NCBI GenBank assembly: GCA_007844125.1
Contig: CM017568.1
Span: forward strand, 8,861,573 to 8,925,572
Reading direction: 5' to 3'
DNA: 64,000 nucleotides
From: Sinonovacula constricta
Taxonomy: Eukaryota; Mollusca; Bivalvia; Cardiida; Solecurtidae
The notes under the pieces are model-generated. The model ran no database searches and had not been told where the DNA came from. It saw only the letters and a program-made list of their open reading frames with translations. A program made the translations under genes and the position numbers. Shown in pieces: positions 37,101 to 44,682 of the stretch. How positions within the stretch are numbered: position 1 is the stretch's first letter; the number at the start of each line of letters is the position of its first letter.

Positions 37101-39417
37101 TTGTCATATATCTTATTATTTTCCCTGCTCTGTGGAATTTGTGCACAATTCCTTCATTAACTCATACTTTAGTTTAATTATACGCTCATAACACTAATTC
37201 AACTGTAAAACATCACAAATTGTGAAATATATGCTTTACCAAAGCTATAAATACGCACGATGGGATTTCAGCTAAAAATCGATACCGACATCAGAGCTGA
37301 TTGCTCAGATGATGATGTACATGTAACTTGATCTCAGAAGTAAATAGAGTTGTTGTTTTCTCATTTTGAAAATAGCTATCTGTACAGTGTGGCTCGAAAA
37401 GAAAGTACATTTAGTACAATTTTGTAATGGCATGTAGGATGTTATGCTTTGTTCAATACTTTTAGGTCACCAATAAATAACATTTCGCGGGATCTTTTAT
37501 GGTAACAATAATATACTTGGTTGCCCGAGAGGGAGATATCTGATCCAAATTATCAGATATTCCTAATCATCGGATAATCCAAATAATCGGATAATCCAAA
37601 TTATCGGATAATATTTTAAGGGCAATGGATACTGGTTTAGTTACCTCCCTGAAGTATGTCACAATTGGAAAGATGAAGATATGAGAGAGAAAATAAGGCT
37701 TTAAATTGTTGTCTTTCTGTAGTCTCAAAGATAATAATAACATTACTTGTGTTATATTTGTGGGTGCATAGACAATAACACCAAGGTGAGTTTGAAGGAC
37801 AAAATTACATAAGTTGTTGAATGTTTTATATATTTTATCATATATTAAGTAACAGCACAAAGCTAAATTCCTGGTAAAGTAATTTTTGGATGGTATCTTT
37901 ATCATATCACTTATTAACATAATTTAACTCAAGGCGCAAAGAGTTCGCCGTCTCAAGTTTTTATGACTACATTAATAAGAAATGTACATAAATTGAAAAC
38001 TACCTATTTACTGATAGTTGGTCATTAAAGCTACTTGGTAATATATAAGAAATGAAGAATATATGAACGATGACTCTACCTTCGATCTGTCTGTACTATC
38101 CCTTGTCCGGAAAATATACCACATGGATTCGTCTCAAACTGTCCATAAATGTCTGTGTGGATAAATAGATGTGCAGTTCATAAGAAGCACAACTCTACCA
38201 GCGTTAATATTTCAGGTATGACCCAAAACTCCAAAATGTATTTCAAATTGTGTATTAAGGGTACCTTATGATGAGTAGAAATGGATTGCACATTTCCATG
38301 TCCTTCTGAATATAAGGAGCCTATCTATGTACACTTTCTTCAAGACATCTTAGTCACAGCAAATTCTTTAATACCTTCTGCTGTGTTCAAAGAAATGTAT
38401 ACCTTCTTTAAATCGGAGTTAGCATTTTAATATCAACTCGCTTCGAAGAACATTCTCTTTGGCACTTGGTAAAACGTTTTGTAATTATTCAATAATTCCG
38501 GTGGTAAAATAATAAATGTTTAAGATTATTTCACACTATACCATCGATCCTTGAGGGTTTTTTCTGTTATTTTGAATTATGCGCATTGCGTCATTATACT
38601 AACGCTTGATTATTGAAGTCGGTGGTGAACGCCCACGCCCGAGAAAAGCACTTGGCTTCACCAGTCACGGACTTGCAACGAAGTGTCTGCATGAAAAACA
38701 CGGTGGCCATTAATTATAATTAATGCAAGCCATTATGGGATATTTCTCTGATTTGATTACATTCCCTTTATATTGTATCTATTTCCAGAAACTCCAAAAA
38801 TGAAATCATTCGACAAAGATCTGAGCTTCCATCGTCAACATCATTCACCTCGCCATCATCATCGTAAACGAATCCTGGACAAGCCGAAATTACCAATACA
38901 GTCGAATCATCCATCTCTTTATCAAGGACGTGTACCACCGTACACAACTAAAAGAATCGTCCCGGCGCTTCCTCCGGGAATAATACATAAATATGAATAT
39001 ATGCAGGCTCCATTCTTTCACCGTCCTGTTCCGTCTCCTCCACACGAAATATTCCCGTTCTCTTCGCCGAAAAGACCCAACCCACCACTATCATCAAAAT
39101 ATTTCTTTAACTGCTTTTATCCACCACAGTTTGGTTTTGCAATGATTCCCCCACCACCAGTCACAGTTATGCGACAACCGCTAGACGCTTTTATTCTGTC
39201 AGGGTTTCAGCCGTATTTCAAGGATTCAAATAGTTTTCTATTCAGAAAAAACTATGGACAAAAATTACATATTCCGTGGCTCGGTGAGGTTAATATAGCC
39301 AATAGCTTGCTTTACGGCCCTCCAACAAATTACAATTTTTATCCGCCACCATTACTCAAACTTGGGCCAGTCCTACCTCGACCTCGACCAACCCTAGACC
39401 CGTATTGTTTATGGTAA
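6793..39417 (+). CDS. vWA plus eleven CCP (sushi) domain extracellular protein gene, 5' partial
   Basis: Gene-level entry. Sixteen exons are supported: three for a vWA domain (about 180 residues), ten single-exon CCP modules, one CCP split over two exons, and a terminal Pro/His-rich exon. That is about 1,040 residues in the window. All exon borders are GT/AG, and every junction is phase 1 except the phase-0 intron inside vWA. vWA and CCP modules act outside the cell in adhesion, matrix and complement-like recognition, so a secreted or matrix protein is expected. No EGF, pentraxin or transmembrane segment is visible. Automatic annotation might call it SVEP1-like, but only the module types are shared. 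The signal peptide is not in the window. The CCP3 donor is out of frame by one base (see findings). A poly(A) signal candidate lies at 40003. Confidence 0.88.
7515..7737 (+). CDS. vWA domain exon 2 of 3
   Basis: 223 nt, entering in phase 0 after TTGTTGTCTGCAG and leaving in phase 1 before GTAGG-type sequence. It contains the MIDAS threonine in RDGTNTALGIESM and the MIDAS aspartate in VCIVITDGLSKD, so all metal-ligand positions of the fold are kept across exons 1 and 2. Codon use is markedly more G/C-rich than the flanking introns. Confidence 0.94.
7738..11222. other. Intron within the vWA domain, no gene
   Basis: About 3.5 kb of AT-rich intron. A slightly more G/C-balanced stretch near 8380-8760 looks like decayed coding DNA but has stops in every frame and no recognisable domain. 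Nothing else is supported. Confidence 0.6.
11223..11369 (+). CDS. vWA domain exon 3 of 3
   Basis: 147 nt between TTTTTTCAG and GTGAGT, phase 1 at both ends. It encodes INMFAVGISHDIRKSELEAI and then a segment ending LTSLMKVVC, the last strand and helix of a vWA domain with its closing Cys. The motif FAVGI is the usual fifth-strand signature. Confidence 0.94.
11370..13994. other. Intron between vWA and CCP1
   Basis: 2.6 kb with only short chance frames. A tRNA-like SINE relic lies at 13698 (separate entry). Otherwise I see nothing. Confidence 0.6.
13698..13755 (+). mobile_element. tRNA-like SINE relic
   Basis: TAGCTCCGCTGGTCGAGCG matches an RNA polymerase III A box as found in tRNA-derived SINEs. 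It is followed about 20 bases later by a degenerate B-box-like AGGTCGCGAATC. There is no clear tRNA fold, so this is read as an old SINE head. Confidence 0.4.
13995..14165 (+). CDS. CCP module 1
   Basis: 171 nt, phase 1 to phase 1 (AG at 13993-13994, donor GTAAAT). It encodes a sushi module with four Cys: CPPPPPVNNADV, YTCRPGYQQMG, ITCGADSTW and FEC. The GDQPI after the second Cys replaces the TGPI of later modules, making this the most divergent of the array. Confidence 0.92.
15177..15356 (+). CDS. CCP module 2
   Basis: 180 nt, phase 1 to phase 1 (ATATTCAG / GTACAG). The four Cys are in CPEPLPDYANGI, YLCKMGYTAPSPVEITC and a final MKC after GPGWTDPQ. The central motif is SPVEI in place of TGPIE. 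Confidence 0.93.
15714..15893 (+). CDS. CCP module 3, donor ambiguous
   Basis: Acceptor TTTCAAG; the exon opens CGLPPPAHAIVDGG and continues with ANLIGTTKPYICKPGF, PSGPMETTC and WTPVQNAC. By analogy with its neighbours it should end two codons after the last Cys in phase 1, at 15899, but the next bases are GG, not GT. The visible donors are GTTAGT at 15901 (phase 2, which would frameshift into a stop on joining CCP4) and GTAATA at 15894. The latter keeps frame but turns the fourth Cys codon into Ser. The end given is the frame-keeping one. Skipping the exon would also keep frame. Confidence 0.8.
16252..16431 (+). CDS. CCP module 4
   Basis: 180 nt, phase 1 to phase 1 (TATACCAG / GTAAGT). It opens CDKPPIVLNADVDIKG and shows the array signature NLVGSVRTYSCLPGF-SPTGPIEAVC, then W and a final QC. 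All four Cys and the Trp are present. Confidence 0.94.
17067..17315 (+). mobile_element. LINE ORF2 C-terminal relic
   Basis: An 82-codon open frame contains RQNVAMRVILGYTPMLKARA and a following EAVEGYLQFKMERK. The pattern QNxAMRxILG followed by a short helix and a 'VxxYL' segment is the region after the reverse transcriptase palm in a common animal LINE family. No catalytic motif or full ORF remains. The fragment lies in the sense orientation inside an intron. Confidence 0.45.
18198..18230. repeat. (GTT)n microsatellite
   Basis: About ten consecutive TGT/GTT triplets in the CCP4-CCP5 intron. Confidence 0.9.
18934..19016. repeat. (TA)n microsatellite, about 41 dinucleotides
   Basis: Uninterrupted alternating TA over 83 bases. 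It abuts the tRNA-like fragment starting near 19034. The perfect run suggests high length polymorphism. Confidence 0.98.
19034..19110 (+). mobile_element. tRNA-Leu/Ser-like fragment, probable SINE head
   Basis: TGGCCGAGCGG at 19034-19044 matches the A-box consensus of type II tRNAs. A weak B-box region (GAGTGAGTCCCGACC) follows about 50 bases later. It lacks a tRNA fold, so a decayed SINE or tRNA pseudogene is likelier than a functional tRNA. Confidence 0.35.
19702..19881 (+). CDS. CCP module 5
   Basis: 180 nt, phase 1 to phase 1 (TTCTTCTTCAG / GTAAGT). It opens CSQPPVLPNAIVDKTG, then VLVGAIRKYMCQDGF, STGPIEVMC, FWDGP and a final SC. It has the same length and spacing as CCP2, CCP4 and CCP6. 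Confidence 0.95.
19882..20434. other. Intron between CCP5 and CCP6
   Basis: 553 nt of AT-rich intron. No exon, RNA gene or repeat was recognised. Confidence 0.6.
20435..20614 (+). CDS. CCP module 6
   Basis: 180 nt, phase 1 to phase 1 (TTTGTTTCAG / GTAAGT). It opens CPVPPIVPNAVLHPSG, then TLIGAVRTYDCKKGF, PTGPIKVGC, PHWTPVDNEC. This is a canonical member of the array. Confidence 0.95.
20615..22298. other. Intron between CCP6 and CCP7
   Basis: 1.7 kb. It contains the minus-strand SINE at 21190-21467 and otherwise AT-rich sequence. No exon seen. Confidence 0.6.
21190..21467 (-). mobile_element. tRNA-derived SINE
   Basis: On the minus strand the head shows an excellent A box (TAGCTCAGGTGGTAGAGCG, 21456-21438) and B box (GGTTCAAGTCC, 21412-21402). 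They are separated by about 26 bases and flanked by CCGGCCGG palindromes, followed by a non-tRNA body toward 21190. The acceptor and T stems do not pair well in a standard cloverleaf, so this is a SINE and not a tRNA gene. The body gives the spurious reading frame often mistaken for a protein in mollusc annotations. The 3' boundary is approximate. Confidence 0.7.
22299..22496 (+). CDS. CCP module 7
   Basis: 198 nt, phase 1 to phase 1 (CATTTAAG / GTAAGG). It is the longest module of the array. It opens CEAPPQLPNAVLTVIG, then NMVGSVRTYLCTKGF, KPGPITIEC and YWDKPSHGC. The extra residues sit between the third Cys and the Trp (AEYVDNLGRA). All four Cys are kept. Confidence 0.94.
22497..22890. other. 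Intron between CCP7 and CCP8
   Basis: 394 nt, largely occupied by a GT/T-rich tract and the compound trinucleotide repeat at 22597-22709. Confidence 0.7.
22597..22709. repeat. Compound GAA / GCT / GAT trinucleotide repeat
   Basis: Consecutive (GAA)n, (GCT)n and (GAT)n tracts with few interruptions, ending about 180 bases before the CCP8 exon. It makes a long open frame that runs into CCP8, but that frame is an artefact of the repeat. Confidence 0.95.
22891..23058 (+). CDS. CCP module 8
   Basis: 168 nt, phase 1 to phase 1 (CTTTAACAG / GTAAGT). It opens CPIPLALPNARVMPGE, then SMIGSTRVYECEPGF, ATGPIVTQC, EWSMPEHSC. Shorter loop before the Trp than in CCP4-CCP7. Confidence 0.95.
23059..25409. 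other. Intron between CCP8 and CCP9
   Basis: 2.35 kb of AT-rich intron. It contains a perfect 15-bp hairpin (23349-23401) with transposon-end character, listed separately. No exon recognised. Confidence 0.6.
23341..23401. repeat. Perfect 15-bp inverted repeat, possible transposon end
   Basis: CCTCTCTTAAGCAAC (23349-23363) is the exact inverse of GTTGCTTAAGAGAGG (23387-23401), with a 23-base spacer and CAGTG just upstream. CTCTCTTAAG next to a CAGTG end recalls termini of invertebrate DNA transposons. No partner end was located. Confidence 0.5.
25410..25577 (+). CDS. CCP module 9
   Basis: 168 nt, phase 1 to phase 1 (TTATTACAG / GTAGGC). It opens CGPTPIVPHGQVLEGP, then HLIGTIRTILCDQGY, PTGPPVIRC, TWSPIEFHC. 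The usual Tyr before the second Cys is Leu here. Confidence 0.95.
25578..27117. other. Intron between CCP9 and CCP10
   Basis: 1.5 kb. It contains a tRNA-like fragment at 26340-26400 (GGTTCGAATCT B box at 26382) and a short TATCACT-rich duplication near 27000-27070. No exon seen. Confidence 0.55.
26340..26400 (+). mobile_element. tRNA-like fragment (B box)
   Basis: GGTTCGAATCT at 26382 fits the B-box consensus. About 30 bases upstream is GTGGGCAAGTGCG, a poor A-box match. Probable SINE relic. Confidence 0.3.
27118..27300 (+). CDS. CCP module 10
   Basis: 183 nt, phase 1 to phase 1 (GGTTATTTCAG / GTATGT). It opens CKDPYPVKFAVLEPGE, then RYVGTVRHYTCLPGY, ATGPITSTC, DWSTPVHYC. The PYPV..FA start is shared with CCP11, suggesting that these two are the most recent duplicates. 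Confidence 0.95.
27700..27860 (+). mobile_element. SINE relic with intact B box
   Basis: GGTTCGAGTCC at 27744-27754 is a perfect B box. The following GGGGTCCTTCTCGACC...AGCTGGATG segment resembles the body after the box at 35312 (GGGGTCTGTATCCACAAG...TTGGATG), so the two are likely copies of one family. The A box is not clear. Confidence 0.45.
27958..28262. repeat. 30-bp tandem repeat, interrupted
   Basis: Six near-perfect copies of a 30-bp unit (core AAGTATCAGCGCATGAAAGT) lie at 27958-28137. A 66-base unrelated insert (28138-28203) follows, then about two more copies to 28262. One copy after the insert lacks two bases. Confidence 0.92.
28264..28416 (+). pseudogene. Protein-like fragment, possibly fatty-acid-binding-protein related
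   Basis: An open stretch with non-random codon use reads ...VEEVEIKPQVTIKTTISKEN followed by DGLSFKLGSDL. The pattern VTIKT-x(10-13)-FKLG resembles the second-exon strands of intracellular lipid-binding proteins (FABP/CRABP family). No convincing splice sites flank it, the frame runs into AT-rich sequence, and it does not fit the CCP gene. Most likely a captured or retrocopied fragment. The family call is tentative. Confidence 0.25.
28486..28668 (+). repeat. Dispersed repeat family, copy 1
   Basis: This shares ordered blocks with 51252-51452: GCAAAATGCTGTTTATTGAT, then GTCATTACAAACAAG, then TGAGCCGCGCTGCA, then GACGCCGATGTCTAT. Order and spacing are conserved between the two copies, so they are members of one interspersed family. 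The type is not identified. Confidence 0.65.
29648..29737 (+). CDS. CCP module 11, first half
   Basis: 90 nt, phase 1 to phase 1 (TTTGTACTCAG / GTTTGT). It encodes CGEPYPVQFGHAMPGP, then TMGAVQHYKCDDG, and stops just before the GF/GY position. This is the only module cut by an intron. Confidence 0.9.
29960..30160 (+). repeat. GAAACGG subterminal array, left
   Basis: Repeated GGAACGGAGTGGAAATGGAA and GAAACGG-type hexa/octamers with irregular spacing, adjoining the left inverted repeat. Confidence 0.85.
31139..31330. repeat. CAG / ATC-rich trinucleotide region
   Basis: Clusters of CAGCAG and ATCATC/ACCGTC triplets with interruptions, inside the inverted-repeat element. No protein frame of interest. 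Confidence 0.85.
33045..33176 (+). repeat. G-run repeat with GGGGCAAACGT spacers
   Basis: Three to four imperfect units, each a run of 8-14 G followed by GCAAACGTYCG or GCAATTATCC. The G runs could form quadruplexes. It lies inside the inverted-repeat element. Confidence 0.88.
34105..34300 (+). repeat. GAAACGG subterminal array, right
   Basis: Dense GAAACGGAAGAAACG, GGAAACG and AACGGAGCG motifs in the same orientation as the left array (29960-30160). Confidence 0.85.
34756..34833 (+). CDS. CCP module 11, second half
   Basis: 78 nt, phase 1 to phase 1 (CATTGTAG / GTAAGT). It completes the module: after the split Gly codon it reads FVPSNQPLSHC, then GEWSPPNFKC. Together with 29648-29737 it gives a 168-nt module, the same length as CCP8 and CCP9. 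This strongly supports the join across the 5-kb intron. Confidence 0.9.
35290..35440 (+). mobile_element. SINE relic
   Basis: GATTCGAGTCC at 35312 resembles a B box. The downstream GTGTGGGGTCTGTATCCACA and TTGGATGCC resemble the body after the B box at 27744. Boundaries approximate. Confidence 0.4.
36415..36680 (+). mobile_element. SINE with intact B box
   Basis: GGTTCGAAACC at 36447-36457 is a perfect B box, preceded by GTCTATAGAGCAGTGG as a weak A box. A G/C-richer body runs to about 36680 (CAGCGGGCTATCCGCAGGTC). A short open frame over it is not a gene. Confidence 0.45.
37545..37612. repeat. 17-bp tandem repeat, 4 copies
   Basis: Unit AAATAATCGGATAATCC with single-base variants. Each unit contains the near-palindrome ATTATCGGATAAT. 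Confidence 0.88.
38789..39417 (+). CDS. Terminal exon: Pro/His/aromatic-rich tail with stop
   Basis: Acceptor ATCTATTTCCAG, entering in phase 1 as every CCP exon requires, then 208 codons and TAA at 39415. The tail starts basic and His-rich (HRQHHSPRHHHRKR). It continues as a low-complexity region with about 39 prolines, many Phe/Tyr, PP to PPPP runs and only two Cys, and ends LDPYCLW. No helix, membrane segment or known domain is visible. Pro/aromatic-rich tails of this kind occur in extracellular structural proteins, but no family is recognised. GTAAAG at 39414 could act as a donor but leads nowhere in frame that I can see. Confidence 0.85.
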
Positions 39418-42400
39418 AGATACTTTCAAGACCTTGTTTTATCAGGCATTATATAGTTCCAACAAAACAGTCAAAAGAATCCGAAAGGGTTCTTTGCTGG
39501 TTATCGAAAAAAAGAACTTGCACTGCATAAAAATGCAGCTGACTTGTGGTGCGTAGATTATGTATTTTGTTGTGTTTTAAATAATGTGGAGGAGACGTTT
39601 GTATTGTGATATTATACATGGAGTGGGGCTGTATACATTTTTCAAATAAGTAATTAATTCAGAAAACCGTGTTTTGTTACCGTGTGTAAAAATATATACA
39701 AAACAAAATAATGCAGGAATGCAACTACATGTTGTTTGTAGCTTTGAAGTAAGGGTTTATACACACCCTTGGTACTGTGCATCCCACGAAAACAAAACTC
39801 GAATGGGGTATGCATAACAGAGAGTGTATGAACCCATGGCGCAAAGCTACACACAGTATAACGTTCATATCACACCGACTGCCTAACCGTATTTCTTGGG
39901 ACTAAAGTAAAAAACACAAATATACTTACATAATTTATCCTGAATTCCTTTTCAGATATGTACATTTGAGCTTAAAGTTCTCTGGGTTGGAAGGTGTTGA
40001 TTAATAAAAGGTTGTGTGTTGTTTTTGTTGTTTTGTTGTTGTTGTTTTGATATTAATAAATTAGTTTAAACAACCCCTTACAGCAGTGTCTCATGTTAAG
40101 TTAATCAATGTCAACGATACAACAATGTGACAGTGACTCTTCCGTTAGCCCCATTAAAGGTCAGGTTCTAGACATATTATGGGATCTAGTGGCGATATAT
40201 ATCTTATAAAACACAGAAAACGGAGCTTAGACAATCATGCTAAACATAAGACGCAATTCGGAAAAGGAAAGTCCAGATCACCAACAATTTGACATGGTCT
40301 CATCTGAGATTATTTATCTGCAAGAGGGTATCTCTTTATCTTGACCTAATCTTCCAAGAATCGGAAAAATCCTAATATTTCGTAAAAGAAACAACAGAGA
40401 TTTCGATTACGACGTTCACAGCAATTAAAGTTCATAATGGTCGATTCTTTATAAAGAAAAGCACAATGAGAACCTCCAATTTCCGCCTACTTTTCTTTAG
40501 GAAGATTCGTTCCTTCCTTTACGTACAAGTTCACCGTACAAGTTCACCGTCCAGTATATCCCGAAGGCACAGACACAATGTAAATGACATTTCAATGGTG
40601 TAAATGCCACACTGCTCCATAACCAAGAATTGTTATGCTCAGACTTTATCGTTTGCACATCCTATGATGTAGAATTTTCGTCAAATGAGATAGCAAGTCA
40701 GACTATGACATCATTCTACAAAGAAAACAAAATTGTTTGTACAAGTGTTTACTGTTTTCATCAATTCTTTTGTATGATTTATTCGAAAAAACGAACAGGA
40801 AATGATATTTTCCTGTTGAAGGTATGTACAGATAAACATTGTCATTGGGTATTCAGGTAGAAACTTTTCATATATCGATCTTTTGTAATCGTCTTCTTCG
40901 GACGTCTTGATCGACAAAGCCTAAATTCCCGTTAATTTTTCACGAAACCCACTGGTTGGACCTTTTGAGCGAGATAAAAAGGCAACGTTTGTAGAAAAAT
41001 GATTCACTCCTGAAACTAGTTTTGATGTTTCGATCGTCGTTTACAGAGCTGTGTTAGAATGTTTTGCAGGACTGTCTGGCCTCCGTTGCTAACCTTCTCT
41101 TTTATTATATATACTACACTAGTCTGTCAAATGGCACCTCTGGGTTAAACTCAATGTCGCCGTTTCGAGATCGATAATTATTCTAGAAAAAGTCATATGT
41201 TTAGTATCACCTACATGGTAATCCCGTTTTCCGAAATTAGCACTGAAATGTAAATCATGTAGTTCAAGTTTATCATTTAAAATATATCCTTTTTGTTCAA
41301 TGTTTGTTGTTCGCAAACATCTTATGTGGCTTTTTATGTCAAAATCTATGTGATCAAGGACGACATAACTTTTTAAAATTAGTGCTTAAATAAACTGATT
41401 CAGCTGTTTGGTGTGAAAACAATCGCACTGCTAACATGAAAAAGATTAAAAAGGTACAGCCAGTGTGAATAATGTGTTAATCAAAAACTGAACTAAGATT
41501 TACATTATACATTTTGATATTTATTTCCTTTTGCAGGTTAACCTCTGTTTAATTGTGTCTAAAAGGTTTTCATGCAACTAACGTATAAAAAATAACAAAA
41601 TTTTGCTCGCTCGGAAATCAATTTTTTATTGTTCTTTAATTAACGCCGGTCATAAGCATTAACGTAGAAACGCGAATCGGGATTGGTACGAAAGTGCCAA
41701 ATGCCACGTCACCACACGCGTCAGAACTCACGTGCCATTCTGAGCCCGAACTTCACGACATAAACTTATATAAACTTTGATGTCTTTTAAAATGTTATGT
41801 GTCGTTGGTAAATGGCTATAGCTAATGGTAGACTATATCCCAGGGTAAAATATACAATATTCACCTAATATTGGATGATACTCTAAATATGTGTAGCTCT
41901 GGACTAATTATGCACCAACTTTTGCTTAATCCTGACACAGTCAATAATTCCATTTGAAATAAACTTTTCGCAATTAGTCAAATTGGCATTTTTAATATTA
42001 ACTAATTATTAATAAACATGGAGCTTAGAAAATGTAAATAATTAATACCGTTGATCACTAAATTATATCTACATGTAATCGTGCTTTCCACCAAACTAAA
42101 ACGCTCTCTTTATGTTAGGATTATCTGACCCGTCGCAACTTTAAACAAGTCGATTTTAATAAAAGATACATTTATGTGTTTAACTATGTTAAGATGTCAT
42201 ACTACGGTATATTTCTACTGCAAGTATATCGTATATATTATACTGGAATTGTTAGATAAATAGACAGAACGGTGGATCCGTGTACGAGGGACATTCTGTT
42301 CAAACCTGTGCTGTAGTAAGCCTCTAGCCAAACTTCAACGGAAGTCTTGTCCGTTTGTGATACCATTATATAAACTGCGAAGGTAGTACCATATCTGTTT

Positions 42401-43194
42401 TCTAGTGTACACTGATAACTAAAAATTGTTGCAAGTGAGACAAAAAAGACTACCAACCAACCATCATTTTAACAAAAGTAAACAATTCATGTTATATGAG
42501 ATACAATGTATATCCTATTTTTATATTGCCAGCGTCAGACGTCTACGTTTATACTGACAACATTCATTTTAATAAAATTATTTAAACAGTCAGAAAATAG
42601 AGTAGAGATCTACTGAAACCCAACGCCTACGGTAGTTTTAGACAGTAGATACGATACTGTGAATCAAGCCTAACAATGAATCAAGTGACAGCGTACTCAT
42701 ACAATTGCTTATGTAGACGGGTTTCTTTAAATTTCTACATATCGAGAGACGTTTTGCCTAATAAGCTGGAGGCTGCTTTGAATCTTAACCATAACCGCCT
42801 TTAAGCACCTTTTAAGGTGCTAACGAATGACTAATGTTTGATATTTGAAGTAAGCTGATTTGGAACGACTGAATTTGACAGGTATACGTTTAGCGTAAGA
42901 ATGGTTGTTGGCCATACTGATAACTGTAAATGTAAATGCTTTACCATACCTTAGGTATTTTTATGTCTAATTAAATTCACCCCTTAAGCAGTTTCATATC
43001 TTCTCGAGATTCTATATTTGAGTGCCTAATTACGTTTAAATGATTCAGTGAATAATTGTACACAAATGCACTTTTATGAAGTTGCCTCATGTTATAAAAC
43101 AGAAACTGCTAATGTGTAATGAAATAAGTCAGTAAGGATTGCACTGTGGTTTTAAAATTCAAACGAATTCAAAACGGACCAATTGTTCTTTCAG
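39418..43194. other. 3' UTR and convergent intergenic space
   Basis: The first about 600 bases are the probable 3' UTR of the vWA-CCP gene. The rest is AT-rich with scattered short frames. A 13-base direct duplication (CGTACAAGTTCAC) lies near 40525-40550. No gene supported. Confidence 0.6.
40003..40008 (+). promoter_or_regulatory. Poly(A) signal of the vWA-CCP gene
   Basis: AATAAA 586 bases after the stop codon, followed at once by a GT-rich tract (GGTTGTGTGTTGTTTTTGTT). This is the expected arrangement of hexamer plus downstream GU element. Confidence 0.65.
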
Positions 43195-43328
43195 ACAAGG
43201 CGCAACTGCGGGAATGTATGGATATAGTGGGTGAGATGTATCGACTGGAGTTTGACCAGAAGGACTACTGCAAACGTCCCGCTGGAATTACCTCTGGCAC
43301 TTCCGATGGAGTCCACAGCGACAGATAA
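43195..43328 (+). CDS. Orphan terminal exon, possible alternative 3' end of the vWA-CCP gene
   Basis: A strong acceptor (TTGTTCTTTCAG) opens a G/C-rich coding stretch. It reads, after two phase-1 bases, KAQLRECMDIVGEMYRLEFD, then QKDYCKRPAGITSGTSDG, ending HSDR and TAA. The phase matches what CCP11 (34833) or any other CCP exon delivers. It could therefore be an alternative last exon replacing 38789-39417, or the last exon of another + strand transcript. A poly(A) signal follows at 43493. It contains two Cys and no known domain. Confidence 0.45.
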
Positions 43329-43492
43329 AAATACGTAGCGCTACCGTTCTCTCCGATGGTAGATTTACATGAAGCGATACCCACTGCCGGCGGCAGATTA
43401 CATATTGAATGTGTAAAAACTGTACTGACACTTTTGTTAACAGATTCGTGTTTTACTTGCCATTTCTTCCTGTCGGTTAAAATGCAAACAAT

Positions 43493-43498
43493 AATAAA
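43493..43498 (+). promoter_or_regulatory. Poly(A) signal after the orphan exon
   Basis: AATAAA 165 bases after the TAA of the orphan exon. A G/T-containing stretch follows. Supports the exon being genuine. Confidence 0.45.
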
Positions 43499-44559
43499 TG
43501 GGAACATTGTACCGCCTTAATTGCTGCGTTTAGTAAGGAGATATTTTTTGAATTTCTTAAATTGCTCTTGTGAAGTTGTTTTTTTATGAATTACTTCACT
43601 GTATCGTTAAATTTTATCATCTTAACAGTTCCTTTCAAACACAAATTGTCGAGGTTAACGGATAAACTCAAGTTAACCAATGTTTATATCCGCGAAAATG
43701 TACCTTATGCCCAGTCGATCGAGTCGTTACATGCCATCTTCCATTACTCGAGGTACTAGATACGAATTACTGTTGTTGTTACTTTTCTATTTTTTTTTTA
43801 TTTTTGTTAAGTAATGATTTCAGACATACATGAATTTAAAATGTTTTATGAAAATAAAGACTATTTTTTTTTTTTTTTTAATCTGACCTATTAAGAGATA
43901 AGTACAAAATGACGAACACGACCTTTAAAATAACGACTGTAAATATTTTCATGTTCGTTATAAATTGCCCGTTAGCTTTTTCATAAAATAGACGTATTGT
44001 ATACTTTAAGTCGTCGTTGTACATTGACATTCCCGCAATTCCCGTGTATTTAAATTATTGCGACACTTTGCAAATAGTCTGTGTTTTAATGGCAGACGTA
44101 TGCTAATGAAGTAACGTCAGGCATGCGCAGCTTAACGTACTCAGTTTCTGGTTTTAACTCGGCAAAGACTGGCTAAAAACGTAGACCCACAATTTTGATG
44201 CTCCCAACCTTATGACAATACAATCCTTTAAAGCACTGCATATTTAAATACAAGTAAAGGTTAAAGGTAATATTTGCACCTTTATTCGCCGTGGTTTAAT
44301 AGATGTTTTCCTTCACAAGACCGTTTATGAATGGTAACTGAAATTATTTACTATTTTATATAAATTTGTTATCGAATCTGCGCTATTACACTTGCATGAA
44401 CGTTTGACACTTTATATCTTCCATCTTTCTCAAAATTGTTTCTTTACAAATTTAAAATGTTCAAGGGTGTCATTTAATTTACTTCACAACTTGGTAAAAC
44501 ACAATGTTAAAAAGTGTACTTGTACAAAATTACTCGGCTTGTTTACAATTTTCATTCAA

Positions 44560-44565
44560 TTTATT
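44560..44565 (-). promoter_or_regulatory. Poly(A) signal of the SLC5 gene
   Basis: TTTATT on the + strand (AATAAA on the gene strand), about 118 bases past the stop codon. A short 3' UTR is implied. Confidence 0.5.
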
Positions 44566-44682
44566 TTGTATCAATAAATGAAAAGTCAATAAAAACCAGT
44601 CTCCCGATAAAAATATTTCAATACAAAAATAAAGAATAAGAAAAAATGTTAATTGACTAACAGAAACCATGGCATTGTGTTT

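Larger units (their letters stand above)
34834..38788. other. Intron between CCP11 and the terminal exon
   Basis: 4 kb. It contains SINE relics (35290, 36415), a 17-bp tandem repeat (37545-37612) and a possible decayed CCP fragment near 38101. No functional exon recognised. Confidence 0.6.

Noticed and set aside
37567..37920. 117-codon minus-strand frame
   Set aside because: AT-rich chance frame overlapping a tandem repeat; no domain, no splice context.
42238..42456. Minus-strand frame with a hydrophobic start and YQCTLENRYG; an AG precedes TTATCAG
   Set aside because: It begins at a TTG codon, has no recognisable domain and no poly(A) signal fit or partner exon. A terminal exon of an unseen gene cannot be excluded.
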